From Bagarius yarrelli (lineage: Eukaryota; Chordata; Actinopteri; Siluriformes; Sisoridae), in assembly GCA_005784505.1 (NCBI GenBank), contig VCAZ01000025.1, forward strand, positions 3,928,501-3,992,500: 64,000 nucleotides of DNA. Reading direction: 5' to 3'. The position numbers and the translations under genes are program-made. Of the stretch, positions 35,301 to 49,696 are shown in pieces. The notes below the pieces were generated by a model. It searched no databases and was not told where the DNA came from. It saw nothing but the letters and a program-made list of their open reading frames with translations. How positions within the stretch are numbered: position 1 is the stretch's first letter; the number at the start of each line of letters is the position of its first letter.

Positions 35301-38300
35301 TGTTAATTCATTTCCTATAACAGCATTACCCAAAGTTTTTTTTCCCTTACATATAAACTGCTTCCAAAACAGGACTATAGCAAAATTTGGTTTGTTTCAG
35401 TTGAGGGTGAATTTGTTTGAGTAAAACCACAGAACTGTCAATTGTAGCATTTTCCCTTTTCGCCATCACTCCAGATTTACATGTTCGACATAGAACTTCA
35501 GTCTGCATACGTTCATTTCTTTTAAAACCGAAATACTGCCATTTCTCTCAGGAGCTATTTAGCTTTGTGGCTTGTTAATGGTCTCGCATTAAACATTTGA
35601 TCATACATTCTTATTTAAAGCCAAAAACTGCTTATTTATAATGGAATATTGTGATATGCAGATTTGCGATATTTCGATATGTCGTGCAGCCTAACTTATT
35701 CATTCAGTTTGTCTTGCAAACCCTGTATCGACTAATATTCCACTATCCAATAATATTTATATAAATACCACTCATTTTCCCATATTCTTCCAGCTGTATA
35801 GGAAACCATAGGGAGGAGCGTGCATACTGACTCGGAGAGGTTGAGAAGGCGAATAAACCCAAGCAGACAAGACAAGATCAGGGGACAGACAAAAGCAGCA
35901 CATCAGCTCCCATACAGTAGGTTTAGTACAGCCATTAGGAAACAGTACTAGACTGGTCAGGCGGCAAAGGGTGCTTTCATCTGAAGTGTGTGTGACTTCA
36001 AGGAGGCGGTCTGTAGTTCCTTAACTGCATTGTAGGAGATTTGCATGAAAACAGCACAGACTATGGCACAGGGAGACCTATTCGAGTGGTCTGAGGCACA
36101 ACAAACACTGACCGGAGACGACAGCCTCAACAAAAGGGTGAGATGTGAATGGAAAAAGGGATCAGAGTTATTGGCTGGAGGAGGAGAAGCGAGGGGAGGA
36201 GGAGAAGACTGCAGAAGGAGCGAGCTGGGCAATGGACGCAGGGCATTAGCAAAAACGTAGAGAGATGTACCATATTTACAAAAAAAAAAATCCTGCATTG
36301 AAAGACCACAGAAAGGGGGAAAAAAGAGGACAAAACGTTTTTGAGATGATTTAAGGGTTTGGGTATTGCCTACCTTCTGGGGAATCGGAATGAGAGATTT
36401 CTACAAAGGAAAAAAGAGTAGGAAAGAAAAAAAAAAAAAAAAGTGTGTTTTCAAATGTGAAGTAAAAACATAGAAAAATCTAAAATAAAGTACAAAGTAA
36501 AACAAAAACACCGGTTGGCCTGTCAGGTGACACAAACTGGCATCAAGTAATCAAAAGTTAACGTTATTATTTAGCTGGAATTATGTAGTAGTTACTGTTA
36601 GTGATTAAAACATTTTTAGGTGTTAAAAGGACTGATGAGATTAAAAGGGGGAAAGGTGGAGGGAATCCATGATCATAGTGCGATCCTTTATGCTGTTTTC
36701 TCACAACGAAACCCATTTCTGCTTCGAGAGCCCATCATTATGACCAGTTCTTAGCCACAGATATCTGGGCCACTTTATACCAGCTTGTCCTGAAAGAAGG
36801 GAGTAACTGCAAAGTCAACAAGCCAAATAGGTGAACATGGATCCTTTCATGCCAATCAAGCTCATTAAACAGATTTACAAAAACATAGCAAGAAGTTTTT
36901 CTTATTAACTGATTTAAGACAGGTAGCGCTGATGTAACTTTGGAATAAGGTGGTAAAGACCTCCGGTGCAGACAATCACAGCCATTTTCTGAGACTCCAC
37001 TCATAAAGCCTAAATAAAGATTTCACTTGTATTAATACAGCTATGGTCTTACAGAGGGTTGCGGCAGGGTGGAAATTACCCCCCTCACTTTTCTTTGCTT
37101 TTAATTAACAAAACAGGAAAATAAAAGTAAACCTCCTTATATTAAATGCATACCTTTTATTAACATGAGTATCTCACATGATAAATGAAGTTTGACTCCT
37201 GATGCTGATCAGCGATGTGTCAAAACGACGCTTGGTCGTCATGGTGGGCAAGCGGTTTAACCAATTTATCGTCGGTAACAGACTATTGCAGCAAGTCTAC
37301 CCTCATATAACGCATGTGAAGTCACATGACATCGCCTGGTCCAGTCAGTAGTGCTGAAGTGACATGGAGGTGAGATCAAAAGTCAACTGATCAACAGGAG
37401 GAGCTCTCGCAAATGAATTTGTCCATGTTTTTTCGTCGTCGTAGCATTTGGTCTGTCAGTCAGAGCAATGCTAAACACAGGTGTCTGTAAACCCATGTAC
37501 AGTATAAAAATGAGGACAGATGGCACTGGTGGTACACTGCCTTGTGATTCAGCAAGAGCAGCAGTTGTGATTAACGTCTTTAAGAATGCACGTGTTATTA
37601 AGATCCAAGTAGTAGCTGTTGTTTGCCTGTGAGAATGGGCAGGGATTAGAAGGCAGGCAAATTTGGGGAAGAATATGAAACATCTTGCACCAGCAGTCTG
37701 TCAGGAAGGCGCCTTCTGCCCCAAATGTGGAGAGAGATGAAGGTCCCGTTACCCTCTTCTGACCATTTTCTGACTTAAAGCACATTTGGTGATTGTGAAA
37801 ACTTCCCCTGGGACACCAAGCACTAAACCTGATTTACCTGCTTTACCTTTTACACAAAAGTGTTCATGAGTTACACACACAAGGTAACAAAGCATATGGT
37901 TCATTTTGATTTTTACCCAAGCAATTGGAACAGCCATCAGCGCTAACTGCTAAACTGTTTAATTCAGCTAATAACCATGTTTACTGAAGGAGGCATTTAC
38001 TTCCTTATTCCAAATTTAGCTCATACTGTCACCGTTAGCTCGTGTGTTCAGCTGCACATGACCTGTAGAATGATTTAAAAGGTACTTTCAACTCGTCTTA
38101 TGTAACTTTGTTTAAAACTTTCCAGTTTTGACCACAACATTTCTCACAACAAAACCTTGAGTCACGTTTAATCAGACAATTTAACACAACAAAGCCAAAC
38201 CATCTCCACCGTTCTGAACTCACCTGCGCACAAATTTGGAGGTGAACTTGCTGAAGATGCCAGTTCCGGTGCGGCGGACCTGACTGTTACCGTGAGAGAG

Positions 38301-41300
38301 CGACGGGGAGGCTGGAGGTCCGTTGTAGGTGGAGGTGTGCTGGTCGCGTGAGGCTCTCTGTTGGCCTGCGTGGAAAGTGCTTCTGCTAGTCACCCCTCTG
38401 GGAAAATTGGAACGGTCTCCTACCATGGAGTTGCTTATGTTGTTGGTTGATGGGGACACCACAGGAACTCTTTGTGTAACGCTGCTGTTTTAGAGAAATA
38501 AGAAATTTGGTAGAAAGAATGAAGTTTAATTTATTTTAACTGTGGTCATGTAAATAATCGTTTTTATTTTTCCAACAATTAAAGGAGCGGATTTGTATAG
38601 TATATAAATAAATCCAGAAAATTTTAAAATGACAATGTTAAAAATGAAAATCTATCGTAGAACAAGAGGCCATTTTTAGTCAATGCTGAAAATTCTGTTA
38701 AACTGAATATCATTTTTGATATAGAAAACATTTTGCTAGAAAACCTAAACCATGTATTATAATACATATGCATAGTGTAGACATGTCTTTAAATATTTAA
38801 GTATATAGTTTCTTATATTGTTCACCCCAGTATGTAAAATATCCCAGATAATTGTCAGTTTAATATTCATTTACATTTGCAGCATTTGGCAGACGTCCTT
38901 ATCCAGAAAGACAATTAACTTTTAAGGCAACTTGGTGGTGCTGGGAATCGAACCAATTAGCAGTCCAACACCTTAACCACTGTGCTATAACCACCTCCCT
39001 ACCAATATTTCATGAAATACTGATTACTCAATAAATCATGCTGCTTTAATGCTCAATTTTAATAATAATTACACAGTGCATAAAAACTACAGCACGGGAG
39101 GACATAAAATAAATTAATTTTGCTACACACACTTTATGACATAGCTTATAGCCCTGACTAAACGAAACCCTGACTGATCTCCTTTGCCTCCAGAATTTTA
39201 ATGTAACTCTTCCTCCAACAAGGTTTCAAACTATTTATGCAGAATGTGATAGTAAATTGCAAGACACCAATTTAATAAAAATAAGACTAAATATTTTAGG
39301 TATAAATTTGTATACGCACATGGTGTATATATGTTCAATCTGATACAGAGCGTTGATTTATTTCTTTATAATTATTTTGGGATTTCCCAAATTGCTCACT
39401 TTAGGTATGTTGAAAACTGAAGCCCCGAGGACTTTTTAGGTTCCAATAGCAATTAAAACACTATTTTTTATGAGGCGCCTACAAGCCTAGCAGCTTTCAT
39501 AAATATTCTATATAATATTTTAAATAATTACATATATTTGTTCAGGATTTTCAGTATCCAAAGACAAAAACATTTGAAATTAAATGAACATGCATCCAAC
39601 TAGTCCAGTATCTAAAATTCTTTCAAAGCCAAAAGATTAATGGGCATGAACCATCACTTACCATGTTAAAACCCCTCGTGTGCGTTTTAGCTAAGTCACA
39701 AAAGTCTCATTCCATTAACTAAATTCAACCCATGGTTATTTAGTGAAGTTTAAATAAAAACTAAAGAGAGGTTTATTAATAATCTGTAATAATCATTCAT
39801 TAGAAACTAGACTTGCGGGAGTGTTAGAACGTGCATGCTGAATAAAGATAATGTTAGCAGTACAACTGTGTTGCGTGTGTAAGTGTTCAGTCTGTCATGA
39901 GGATTTGAGGCAGCAGGCACTGACTAGCGTGTAGGAGAAGAGCTGTAACACACTGGCGTCTGATGCCAAACCTCAAGCCACATCACAAGTACTGTTAGAG
40001 ACTATCTGGAACGTGCACGTTTACACCGATCCGAGACCTCGCTAACTCATTGGCGAGAAAGGTAGCAGGATTTGAAGAGAGAAGCGGTTCTATGATCGGT
40101 GAGAAAACGCAACTATGTTGGGTTAGTACAAAGAAAAAGGCATCGAGTTAGAACTGGAAAAAAGTAAGTTTTGAGAAAAGTGAAACATGAAAGCGATCTT
40201 GAGGTTTGGAAAGTAGTATGAGGTGCTCTGAGGTCAAAAACTAGAAAGCATTTCCTGCACACTTTCAGCATTCTTTCGCTGACAACAAAAAAAAAAAAAA
40301 AAAAAAGGTATAAACAGTCTGTTGAATAATAAAGAATAAATGTCATCTCGGTTATCTGAAGCTTCTTGTGCCTTGAGTCTTTGTGTCTTTGGCTCCAGCA
40401 CCAGCATGGAAGCTGGGCAGCAACTTGCCTGGGCCGATGTGCATGGAGGTCTGGGGAGTTGGGGTGGGCCGAAGTGGACAGGGACTTGTGGTGGCGGGGG
40501 CGGGAGGAAGAAGAGGAAGTTAGAACAGCAGCTGCCGAGGCGGTAGAGGCGCGGGACCCTGGTGTGCTCAAGCTGGGGGGAGAAACATTCACAAACTCCC
40601 TCCTTGAACCCGCCCACACAGGGGGGGGGCGGGAGAGGAGTGTGAAGTGCACATTAGACAGAAGCTCATGGAAGGATAGAAAGCTAAGGCAGCACCCAAT
40701 TACAATAACACACTTCTACACAATCATAGGTTAGAATTGGTGTTGATGCAGAATTGCTTTAGGTCTTGATTGGTTAGTAGCACATTATTTGCTGTTTGAA
40801 ATAACTAAGAAACTACAGGATTTTTTTTCCACTGCACAAAGCACTAAACAGCTGGAACTGCCCTTTCCCCAAATTAGTCATATGTCCAGAACCGAAGATA
40901 TGTGGTGTACAATTTTGCATGCAAAATAGCATCATGTGTATAGAAGACTCAATTTTTTCCACCCCAACCTTGGCAAAGCTTGTCCCCATGGAGTTTGATT
41001 TGCGCACAGGGGCATTGTATGTTGAAGTAGATTCGGGCTATGTACCCATGAGTAAATAATTGTGGTTCTCTAGGATACACTTCAGCAATTTGGTGGCAAC
41101 AGCTTGGGGAAAAAAAGATGAAGGTGTCCACATATTTACAGACAGATTTTTTTGGTATAGATAGCAGTAAAGCGGGTACCACAGGTGTCGTCACATGTCA
41201 ATAAAACGGAGGATACATTTCCTCAAAGTCACAACACTAAAATAAATTAATTTTAATCAGATTATTTTTATTGTCAATTATAATAAATAAATGGAAATTG

Positions 41301-44300
41301 TGTCAGTCACCTGTTAGTTTGTTCGATAAGTTTTTAAGTTTTGGTTGTTCTTTTGTACAGTGGAAAAAAAAAAAATCAGGAGCTGCAAAGCATTATGCAT
41401 AAATCAGGAACCTGATAGACATAATACACTATAATGATCTGTTTCTCAGATAAATAAAACTGGGTTAAACAGATGATAATTAAATCAGTGGATAGATTTG
41501 CCTGGGAAAAGCAGGATTTCCATGTCAAAGAGAAACAGCTTAAGGGGGGGGGATGAACAGGCTGCAAAGAAAAAAATACATTCAACTAGTAAAAGACAGA
41601 ATTGTGTATATAAAAGGAAATTTGCATGCACGTGTACGTGTGTGTGACTTAGATTCAAAGGAAGTGTCACCTTGAACATTAGGCATTAGAACAACGGGAA
41701 GGTAAAGAGCTGAAAAATCACGCTTGCATGCAAATGAGTGGGGAGGGCGTGTGTGTGTGTGCTTGACTCAGCACTGTGCTACTTAAGTCTTTTGCGATGC
41801 TGTAACTTGTACACAATAACCTCATTCAGTGCAGTGGGTCCTCCTTCAATCTGCATTATAGAGTGCACTATTCCACCTAACCGCTCACTCTCGCACGCAC
41901 TTTCTAACCGCTCACTCTCGCGCGCACTTTCTAACCGCTCACTCTCGCACGCACTTTCTAACCGCTCACTCTCGCGCGCTCAATCTCCACACTCTACCCG
42001 ACTACTCAGCCTCCAGCACACAAACACTACAATCTCATCCTTGCACTCTTCACTCACACACCCTTAGTCACACACTCCATCCTCACGCACACTCTGCATC
42101 CTAAACCATGTGCTAAGACAGCATAACATTGCTACAAGGACAAATTTATTTAAAATGTCCCTGAGACTTGAACATGCTTGAGTATGAGGTATTTAATTTT
42201 GTGTCAAACAGGGTGCACATGCAGAAATAAGAAATCCATAACAGGACCAAATGCCTCAGACAATTCATGCCGCCGTTCAGGTTAGTATGACGGGCGTGCC
42301 TGGGTCTGTACCTGTCCTTGCCATTCTGTACACCCAGAGTGGATCTCTCAGGACCCGGAGAGCTTCTCCCACGACTCGTACCAGTTGAAAGGATGCTGTT
42401 CTGTATGGCACAGAAAGGATCAAACAATCAGCATCAGACAGTTAGGTTATTCCATTAATGTTGGGATGAAGGAACTAACGGTGGACGGGGTTGGGGTTTT
42501 CTTTCGGTCAGCTGTAGTAAGCGGGCTTGGAGGAACTTTAGCGGAGCTGCCTGAGCTTTTTCTACCGTACTCTTCAGCAATGTGCTTACTGTCACCCTGA
42601 GTGCGCTTAACTGACACGGACAAACCTGGAGGAGGGACAGAAAAAACACACAGTGCATAAATATATATGCACAACACACAAAACTGAATACAACAGGAAA
42701 TGCTTCTTAGTGGCTTGGGTGCATCTTACTTTGGTCTGTGGATCGGCGCGGCTTCTGGTTCGAGGTACTGCGCGGTACCTTGTGAGAAGGTGATTGGGCA
42801 TTGTTTGTGAGGTCAATGCTTGCGCGGGGCTTTATTGACATTTCATCCAGCTAGGGGTAAAAAGTAGCAAGTATTAATAATGAAATACCTGGATTAATCT
42901 TGATTACCACAAAACTACCCCATATATTACAAATTCCTTTATACAGACCCAAGAGACCCGGCAGACAGATTTATATACTTATTCTGGTTAATCACATCAC
43001 TAACCAAGCAAAATTATTTGGTGCTAATTTGTATATTAATATTTTCATGCATACCATCATAAGGAAACACATTCCATTGACTACCAATTATTTGCCATTG
43101 CCTACAAAATAACAATCTGTTTTAATGAATACAGGAGAAAACTTTACAATACACACACTCTGCCCTACTGGTTCAGATAAAATGAATACAGAGCACAGCA
43201 ATGAATAATTAAAGTGTCTCCATCTTAATTAAATCAGACTGGCAAGAGCTTTCCCCCAAAGCGTCTGCTGGTTACCGTAAAACCTTATATAGACGCTCAC
43301 TCCAGTTTTAATCCTAAACAGGACTAGTTTTTTTATTCGATTTTTAAAATATCATACTTCAAACTTTTATCCAGTCAAACATTTTTTTTTCTAATCCTTC
43401 ACATAGTCCAATGAAAAATTCTAAGAAATAGTTACCATCCCTAATAAATATACTTAAAGGTTAAAATTATAGCCTAATTATTTTCCATTAACAAAACAAA
43501 AAAGATGTTCTGATTTTCCTAGACATAAACCGAGAGGTGCAACTTTCAAAGATGAAAATGCAGTACTAACAAGCTCAATAACTAGAAGAATATTAGTGCG
43601 AGTTGAGGAATAGTTCAGGAAAAGCTGACTATTTTTTATTTCCTGTCAATTGGTTTACCTGCTGTTTTTATTATGAGGAAATAATGAATCTTTTGAACAC
43701 ATACACATATCTACATACCTCTGAATTTCTATAGTCCAGTAAAAGGTAAGTTGCCATTATTTCATCATACTTCTGGTTCACAAGAGACTCCTGAATTTCA
43801 TCCTGAGCATATCCCATTTGTAGCATGATATCTAGTAAAAGGGTAGAAATAAAGAAATAAAAAGTTAAATCTTACAAGTACAATTCTATAAGATGAAGAA
43901 CAAAACAAGCTAAACTCACATACACACAAACCAATGAAAGAGAAAATCACACACAACCAATGACAAATCTGTACCAGTAGGAGATCCATCCCATCCAATC
44001 CCATTTTCCCTTCCCCACTCCCACCCACAATTGCCCTTCCCACCAACACCAGACGTCTGCCCCACCTCGCTTCCAACCCCCTGCACTGCCGGGGTGCTGA
44101 CCTGTCCTCTTGGGGTCCTTGTAGTCGGGCTGCGGCTCAACGTATGGCATCAGCTCCTCCTCCTCATGGCCCACATTCATCCAGCGGTCCTTCATTATCT
44201 GCTGCTGGATGCAAACATAAAAACACAAAGGCAGGAGGATGCACAGGTGTAGATTAAAACTGGTATTGGAATAAAACTAATTCAGTATTTATGATGGGAT

Positions 44301-47300
44301 TCTAAAGTCCAAATTGTACATTTTTATTAAATCACAAACTACATGTTGCCTAGGATCAGCAACAGGCACCATTACAAACCTCAAGACTTCCACGCTTGGT
44401 GGGGTTGAGAATAAGAAACTTCTTCAGCAAGTTCTCACAGTCGGTGGACATGTAGAACGGGATGCGGTACTTCCCTCTTAGAACGCGTTCACGCAGCTCC
44501 TGAAATATCAATCACCAAGTCCGCTTTAAATCAGCATTGAAACTCTTTCACAGGGATTGCAAAATCACGTCCTCCAGTCAGGCTACCAAAACATACCCCC
44601 GCCCTGCCTTTCAGGCTATCTTATAGGGAGGAAACATTTTTAATATGAGCATTGCATGCTCTCACAATTATAGTTAGGTAATTATTGTTGCGTAATTTTT
44701 CGGCATTAGAGCGCTACTATTGATATGCAGGGTGTTAAAATCACATCTACAAGCATGTTTGCTTTTTGACTTCACTTTCGATTTGCGATCACTTTAACTG
44801 TGTATAAGGAGCGGCGATACTGAAATTACACAATATTCGCCAGTTAAGCTCAAAATCTGTAGCGCACCAATTCCTTAATAATCGTTATGTCAGTTATTAC
44901 TATCCTCATGTCACACGTGAAATCTCACGTAATGTGATGGCGATCACATGGGCAGTGGAGAGAACTGCCAAAAATCTGGAACAAGACATTGAGTTACAAC
45001 CAAATATTTGTATTGATGATTGTAATTTAATTATTTTATATACGATTGTTATTTGTGTTTAACTGATGTTTTGTCTCCTTTATAATATTCTACATTAATT
45101 TTTTATTTTTTTTTAAATTCAGGCTGCTTTTATTTATTTCAGGCAACCAAGAACATAGGATCTGCCGGAAGGGCTGCCAGGAATTACAATAAATTTTGTT
45201 ATCCCTTTATTCAGCTCCCCAGGACATGACCCTGTTCCTACTCACCTTCAAGTTCTGTCCATCAAAAGGAAGCGAGCCGCTGACCAGTGTGTACAGGATG
45301 ACCCCCAAACTCCACACGTCGACTTCTGGCCCATCATACTTTTTTCCCTGAAAGAGCTCCGGAGCTGCGTACGGAGGGCTGCCACAAAATGTGTCCAGCT
45401 TGTTGCCCAAAGTGAACTCGTTACTGAAGCCGAAATCAGCGATTTTAATATTCATTTCGGCATCCAGAAGCAGGTTTTCAGCCTGAACAGACAAAATTAA
45501 TGGCATCATGAGACCACGATGTTTAAAACTTTTAAAATTAAATACTCAAAAAAAATGTCTAGTGTTATCTGAATGGCACAAGGCAATACAATCTCCATCC
45601 TCACTGGAAAAGAGACCAAGACTACTCCGTTTGCTACTTTGTTATTGTGCTGTTGTCATTTTGCGTTACATACACTCAGAACTAGGACTGTGCTGGGCAT
45701 GAAATCGTCTTATACTCGGGGTAAACGGTTAAAAGTAATGGGTGAGATTCATGTGCAAGAAAACCAGAGACTTGTTAGGACATGCAAAGGAAATCAATAA
45801 ATGAACATTTCCTGACAGCAAACACGTTTTTACCATCACTGGGTGCTGTTACCATGGTAACTCAGTCAGCAGTCATTGGACTCAGACTTATTCGGTGCAA
45901 ACACTGGACATTTTCTCCTCACATAATGTGTGAAATCTGTATAAGGCTTGAGCTAAGATGCCAACCAATGTGCTAATTAAGGAAAAAAGGCAACTACAGT
46001 TTAGCATATTAGATATGCAACTGTATCAGAGGATCTCTGATCAGACAGGCGGTCATTTTATAATCTCTCTATGGCAAAAATCCCACAATGCACCAGGCAG
46101 CATTGATCCTCACTATGTTTCTCTTTCATTACAACGTTACATTATTGTTTCTTAAGCTTCTCAACATAAACTCTTAACCAACTTGTTTTAAAAACATTGT
46201 TGTAGCTTTCAAGCAGTGACTTAATTATTAATTTATATTCAGGAGCGCTAAAGACTGTTTAATGATTTACAAGAAAAAAAAATCCACTAGCGAGACTATG
46301 ATCTTCCTTGAAGAACTATGAAAGAAGTGTCTTTCAGAATCTCTTTTTAAATATCATCCTAAATGTTCAATACATATAGGACCAGTGCACCAAAATATAC
46401 AGATTTATGATTCAGGAAGCTGATTGATACATGCCGTTAATTTCTAATTGAGTAAGCAGAACTAAAACTGGCTCAGAACCGACCCCCACCTTAAGGTCTC
46501 TATGAACGATGCACTTTTGGTGACAATACTGCACCGCAGACACGATCTGCAAGGACATAAGCAAAAGCAAAGCAAAACAAACACATTATGTTTTAAATAT
46601 GTGATTAAGGAAAATAGTTGGTACTTTTACCAGTTTCGAGTGCATTCGACAGAGACAGAGACTCACTTGTCTGAATTTTGCCCTGGCTTCTTTCTCCTTC
46701 ATTCGACCGTGGGCAACTAGGTAATCGAACACCTCTCCTGTTTCAGAGGCAGAGATTACGTTTGAGTTGAGAAATGATGATAAAACAAGATTTAAGAGAC
46801 ACCATTTTTAAGTTTTTATTGAGGAGACCATCAAGTTTGACATGGTTTATTTGTTAAAAATAGGAAAGCTTCCTCTGCATTCATCTGCAGGTGTAATAGA
46901 TAGTTACTTTAAAGCTGGGTATTACTGCAGGAGTGTTTCTGGAAGGCAGGAAACAGTAGGTGCTTTTTCATAGCTGATTATAGTTGCTGTGGTTTTTAAA
47001 GAGCCCTTTTAGAAGTTGTTTGAACTGAAATGTGTGTCGGTACTGTGTGTGTGTACACAACCACCATATAATTCTAAAGATCCACCCATTATTGTGACGT
47101 CACATGGAACAAGTCCACTCCTACATTGACGTTTTTAGCATAGACACGACCCGAGCCCTATTTTAATATTTAAAAACGTTTAGATTTATATATTTATGTA
47201 CTTATAGCTTTAAAAAAAACCCAGAAATATTACATCTAATATTTACAGTTATTACATCTTGTTATTAATGTTATTACATCTTTATGACATAACTGCTGGG

Positions 47301-49627
47301 TCCCTGATGCAGGCTCTTAACCCCTCAGCTGTATAGATAAACGTAAGTGGCTATGGATAAGAACTAGCGCTGTACAATATTAGAGATAAATGAAATGCTA
47401 AATAATGCGATATCCAAAACGATATATATATTTTTTTCAATTGTATAAATATTTCTGTAAATATATCCATCTGTGTTTGAGAATTTTTCGGCAGGCATAT
47501 CTGATACTAATTGCCTTAGGCTGGCTTATCTTATTACAATTAGCTCGCCTGACCGCTTCATAGCTTGTAAATATTCTTGGGGCAAAACTGAAAAAATGAA
47601 AAAAAAAACAGATCAAGTTGCAGGTCCAGAAAAGAAGTCCCTCAGAAGGTCAAAAGTTTAAATCTCAGGATCACCAAGCTGCCACTGGTGGGCCCTTCAG
47701 CAAGGAACCGTTGCATAAGGGAGACAAAGAGAAGTCGGTCCTGATAAGGTCGTCTGCAAAACGTTGTAAAATGTCTGACACTTTTATTGACTAAATAAAC
47801 TTAAGAAACACCTAAAACCAAGTGATTTTATTGATGTTTAATCAATGTTGGGCCACTGCAGTAAAGGGTTTTTTTTTTTTTTTTTTAGCATGAAAGGTTT
47901 TCTGCACGTCACTTTCTAACAGAAACAAAACCGATCTAAGTAAATGCAATGACTAGGTACCAGCATTAAATTACATGTATTCTACAACTTGAAAGAGTTA
48001 AAGCAAAAGATGAACTCAAACCTCCGCTGGCGTATTCCATAACCAGGTAAAGCGTCTTCTCAGTTTCTATCACCTCAAACAATTTCACTATAGATGAGAA
48101 AGTCATAAATAAAAACACAAAGGGTTAAATTCCGGTTAAGAAGAACAGGTTATACATGCTATGGCAGTCAAAGCATTTTATGACCATATATAAAACTGAC
48201 ACAGGGAAAAAAACCTGATTTTGGAAAAAGCTTGCTGAAGGACAGAAACATTCTGTAGGCAAACCAGAAATTCAAGATGTATTGGAATCAAAGCTCACCG
48301 ATATTAGGGTGATTCAACAGCTTCATGATCCTCACTTCCCGAAAAAGCTGTGGACGTGACAAAGTTCAGGCTTGATAAACAGCAGATAAATCATACAATC
48401 AAGCATGAAAGTTTGTAAAGTTTCTTTTTAATTTCTACATTAATCTGGATTTTTACACGAATCCTGGAAGTAGACAAAATGAACCAAATCAAACATATAA
48501 TAAAATTGTGTGATAAATTCTTTATTCATGAAAATAACATAAGTGGCAAAAGCTTGTGAATTTTTTGGGTATCTGACCCCCTTGGACAGCAAAAATCTGT
48601 GTATTATGTTGTATTTATGCAGAAATTAAGAAATTTTTAAGTTTGCACAAACTTTCCAGAAACACTGAATATCTAAACTCAGGAAGTATTTGAGCCTAAT
48701 TTGTCGTAATTAGCCTTCTTGGCCATGAGTGAAATCAAAGCGGTGGGCAATTTTTTTTAAGAGAAACACTAATGAGCGAGGGGTTTAATGTGAGGAAGTC
48801 GAGATCGAAGTTGAGGTTTTATTCTGCTTTCAAAAGTGCAAAAAAAAAAAAAGGTGCATAGTGAAATTTGAGGGTGCAGACAGAAGATGGCTTTACCTTC
48901 TGGAGACTGGAGGAGTTGAGCTGGGTCTTGTCTATGATTTTGACAGCCACCTAAACACACGGGTTAGAAGTTATATTTTAATGGGAAATAAAATCCAAAG
49001 AATTTATAACTGGGTTTTAAAAGTAGGGGACAGTTTCTACATAATACAGAGAATAAAAAGAAAAGAAACAGAAACAAGGACAGAGGTTTTCTTGGTATCC
49101 TTGAGGAAATTGTCGAGATTAAATGCATATACACAAGGAAACCGATGACAAGACCAGCAAATAAACACTGCGTCATTTGAAGTAAAGATCTTAAACTGTT
49201 GCCTGACTTTGGCTTTGACTGGCCCAGGCAAAGATCACAATCCAACATCAACAGGAAACAATTCAGCGCACCACATGCTGATTACAGAGGGGTGCACAGG
49301 CAATAAGTATGCACACAAGTTTCTTTTTCTCTACTGCTTGGTCATTTCATAGAGCCCGTGTGGTTGGTTGTGTGTTGGGGCAGTATGTAAGGTCAGACAC
49401 CAAGGCACCATATAGGAGCTCTATCGCACATTCAGGATCAGCAGATTTAAAATTGATGTGCTGAGTGTGAACTGAGAAGTGTTAAACGAACCACTTTGTC
49501 ATGCAGAGAGAGGAAAAAAGATATGCGACTGCCAGCAGAGGCATTGTGGGAGGGCTGAGGAACTGGCAGCTACTTAAGATTGTTAGGGGAACAGTAAAAA
49601 AAAAAAAAAATTATTATTTTATATATA

Positions 49628-49696
<69 letters not shown>

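Noticed and set aside
41738..42067. Frame with NRSLSHALS repeats
   Set aside because: Translation of the intronic 27-bp minisatellite, antisense to mark2; no splice or start context.
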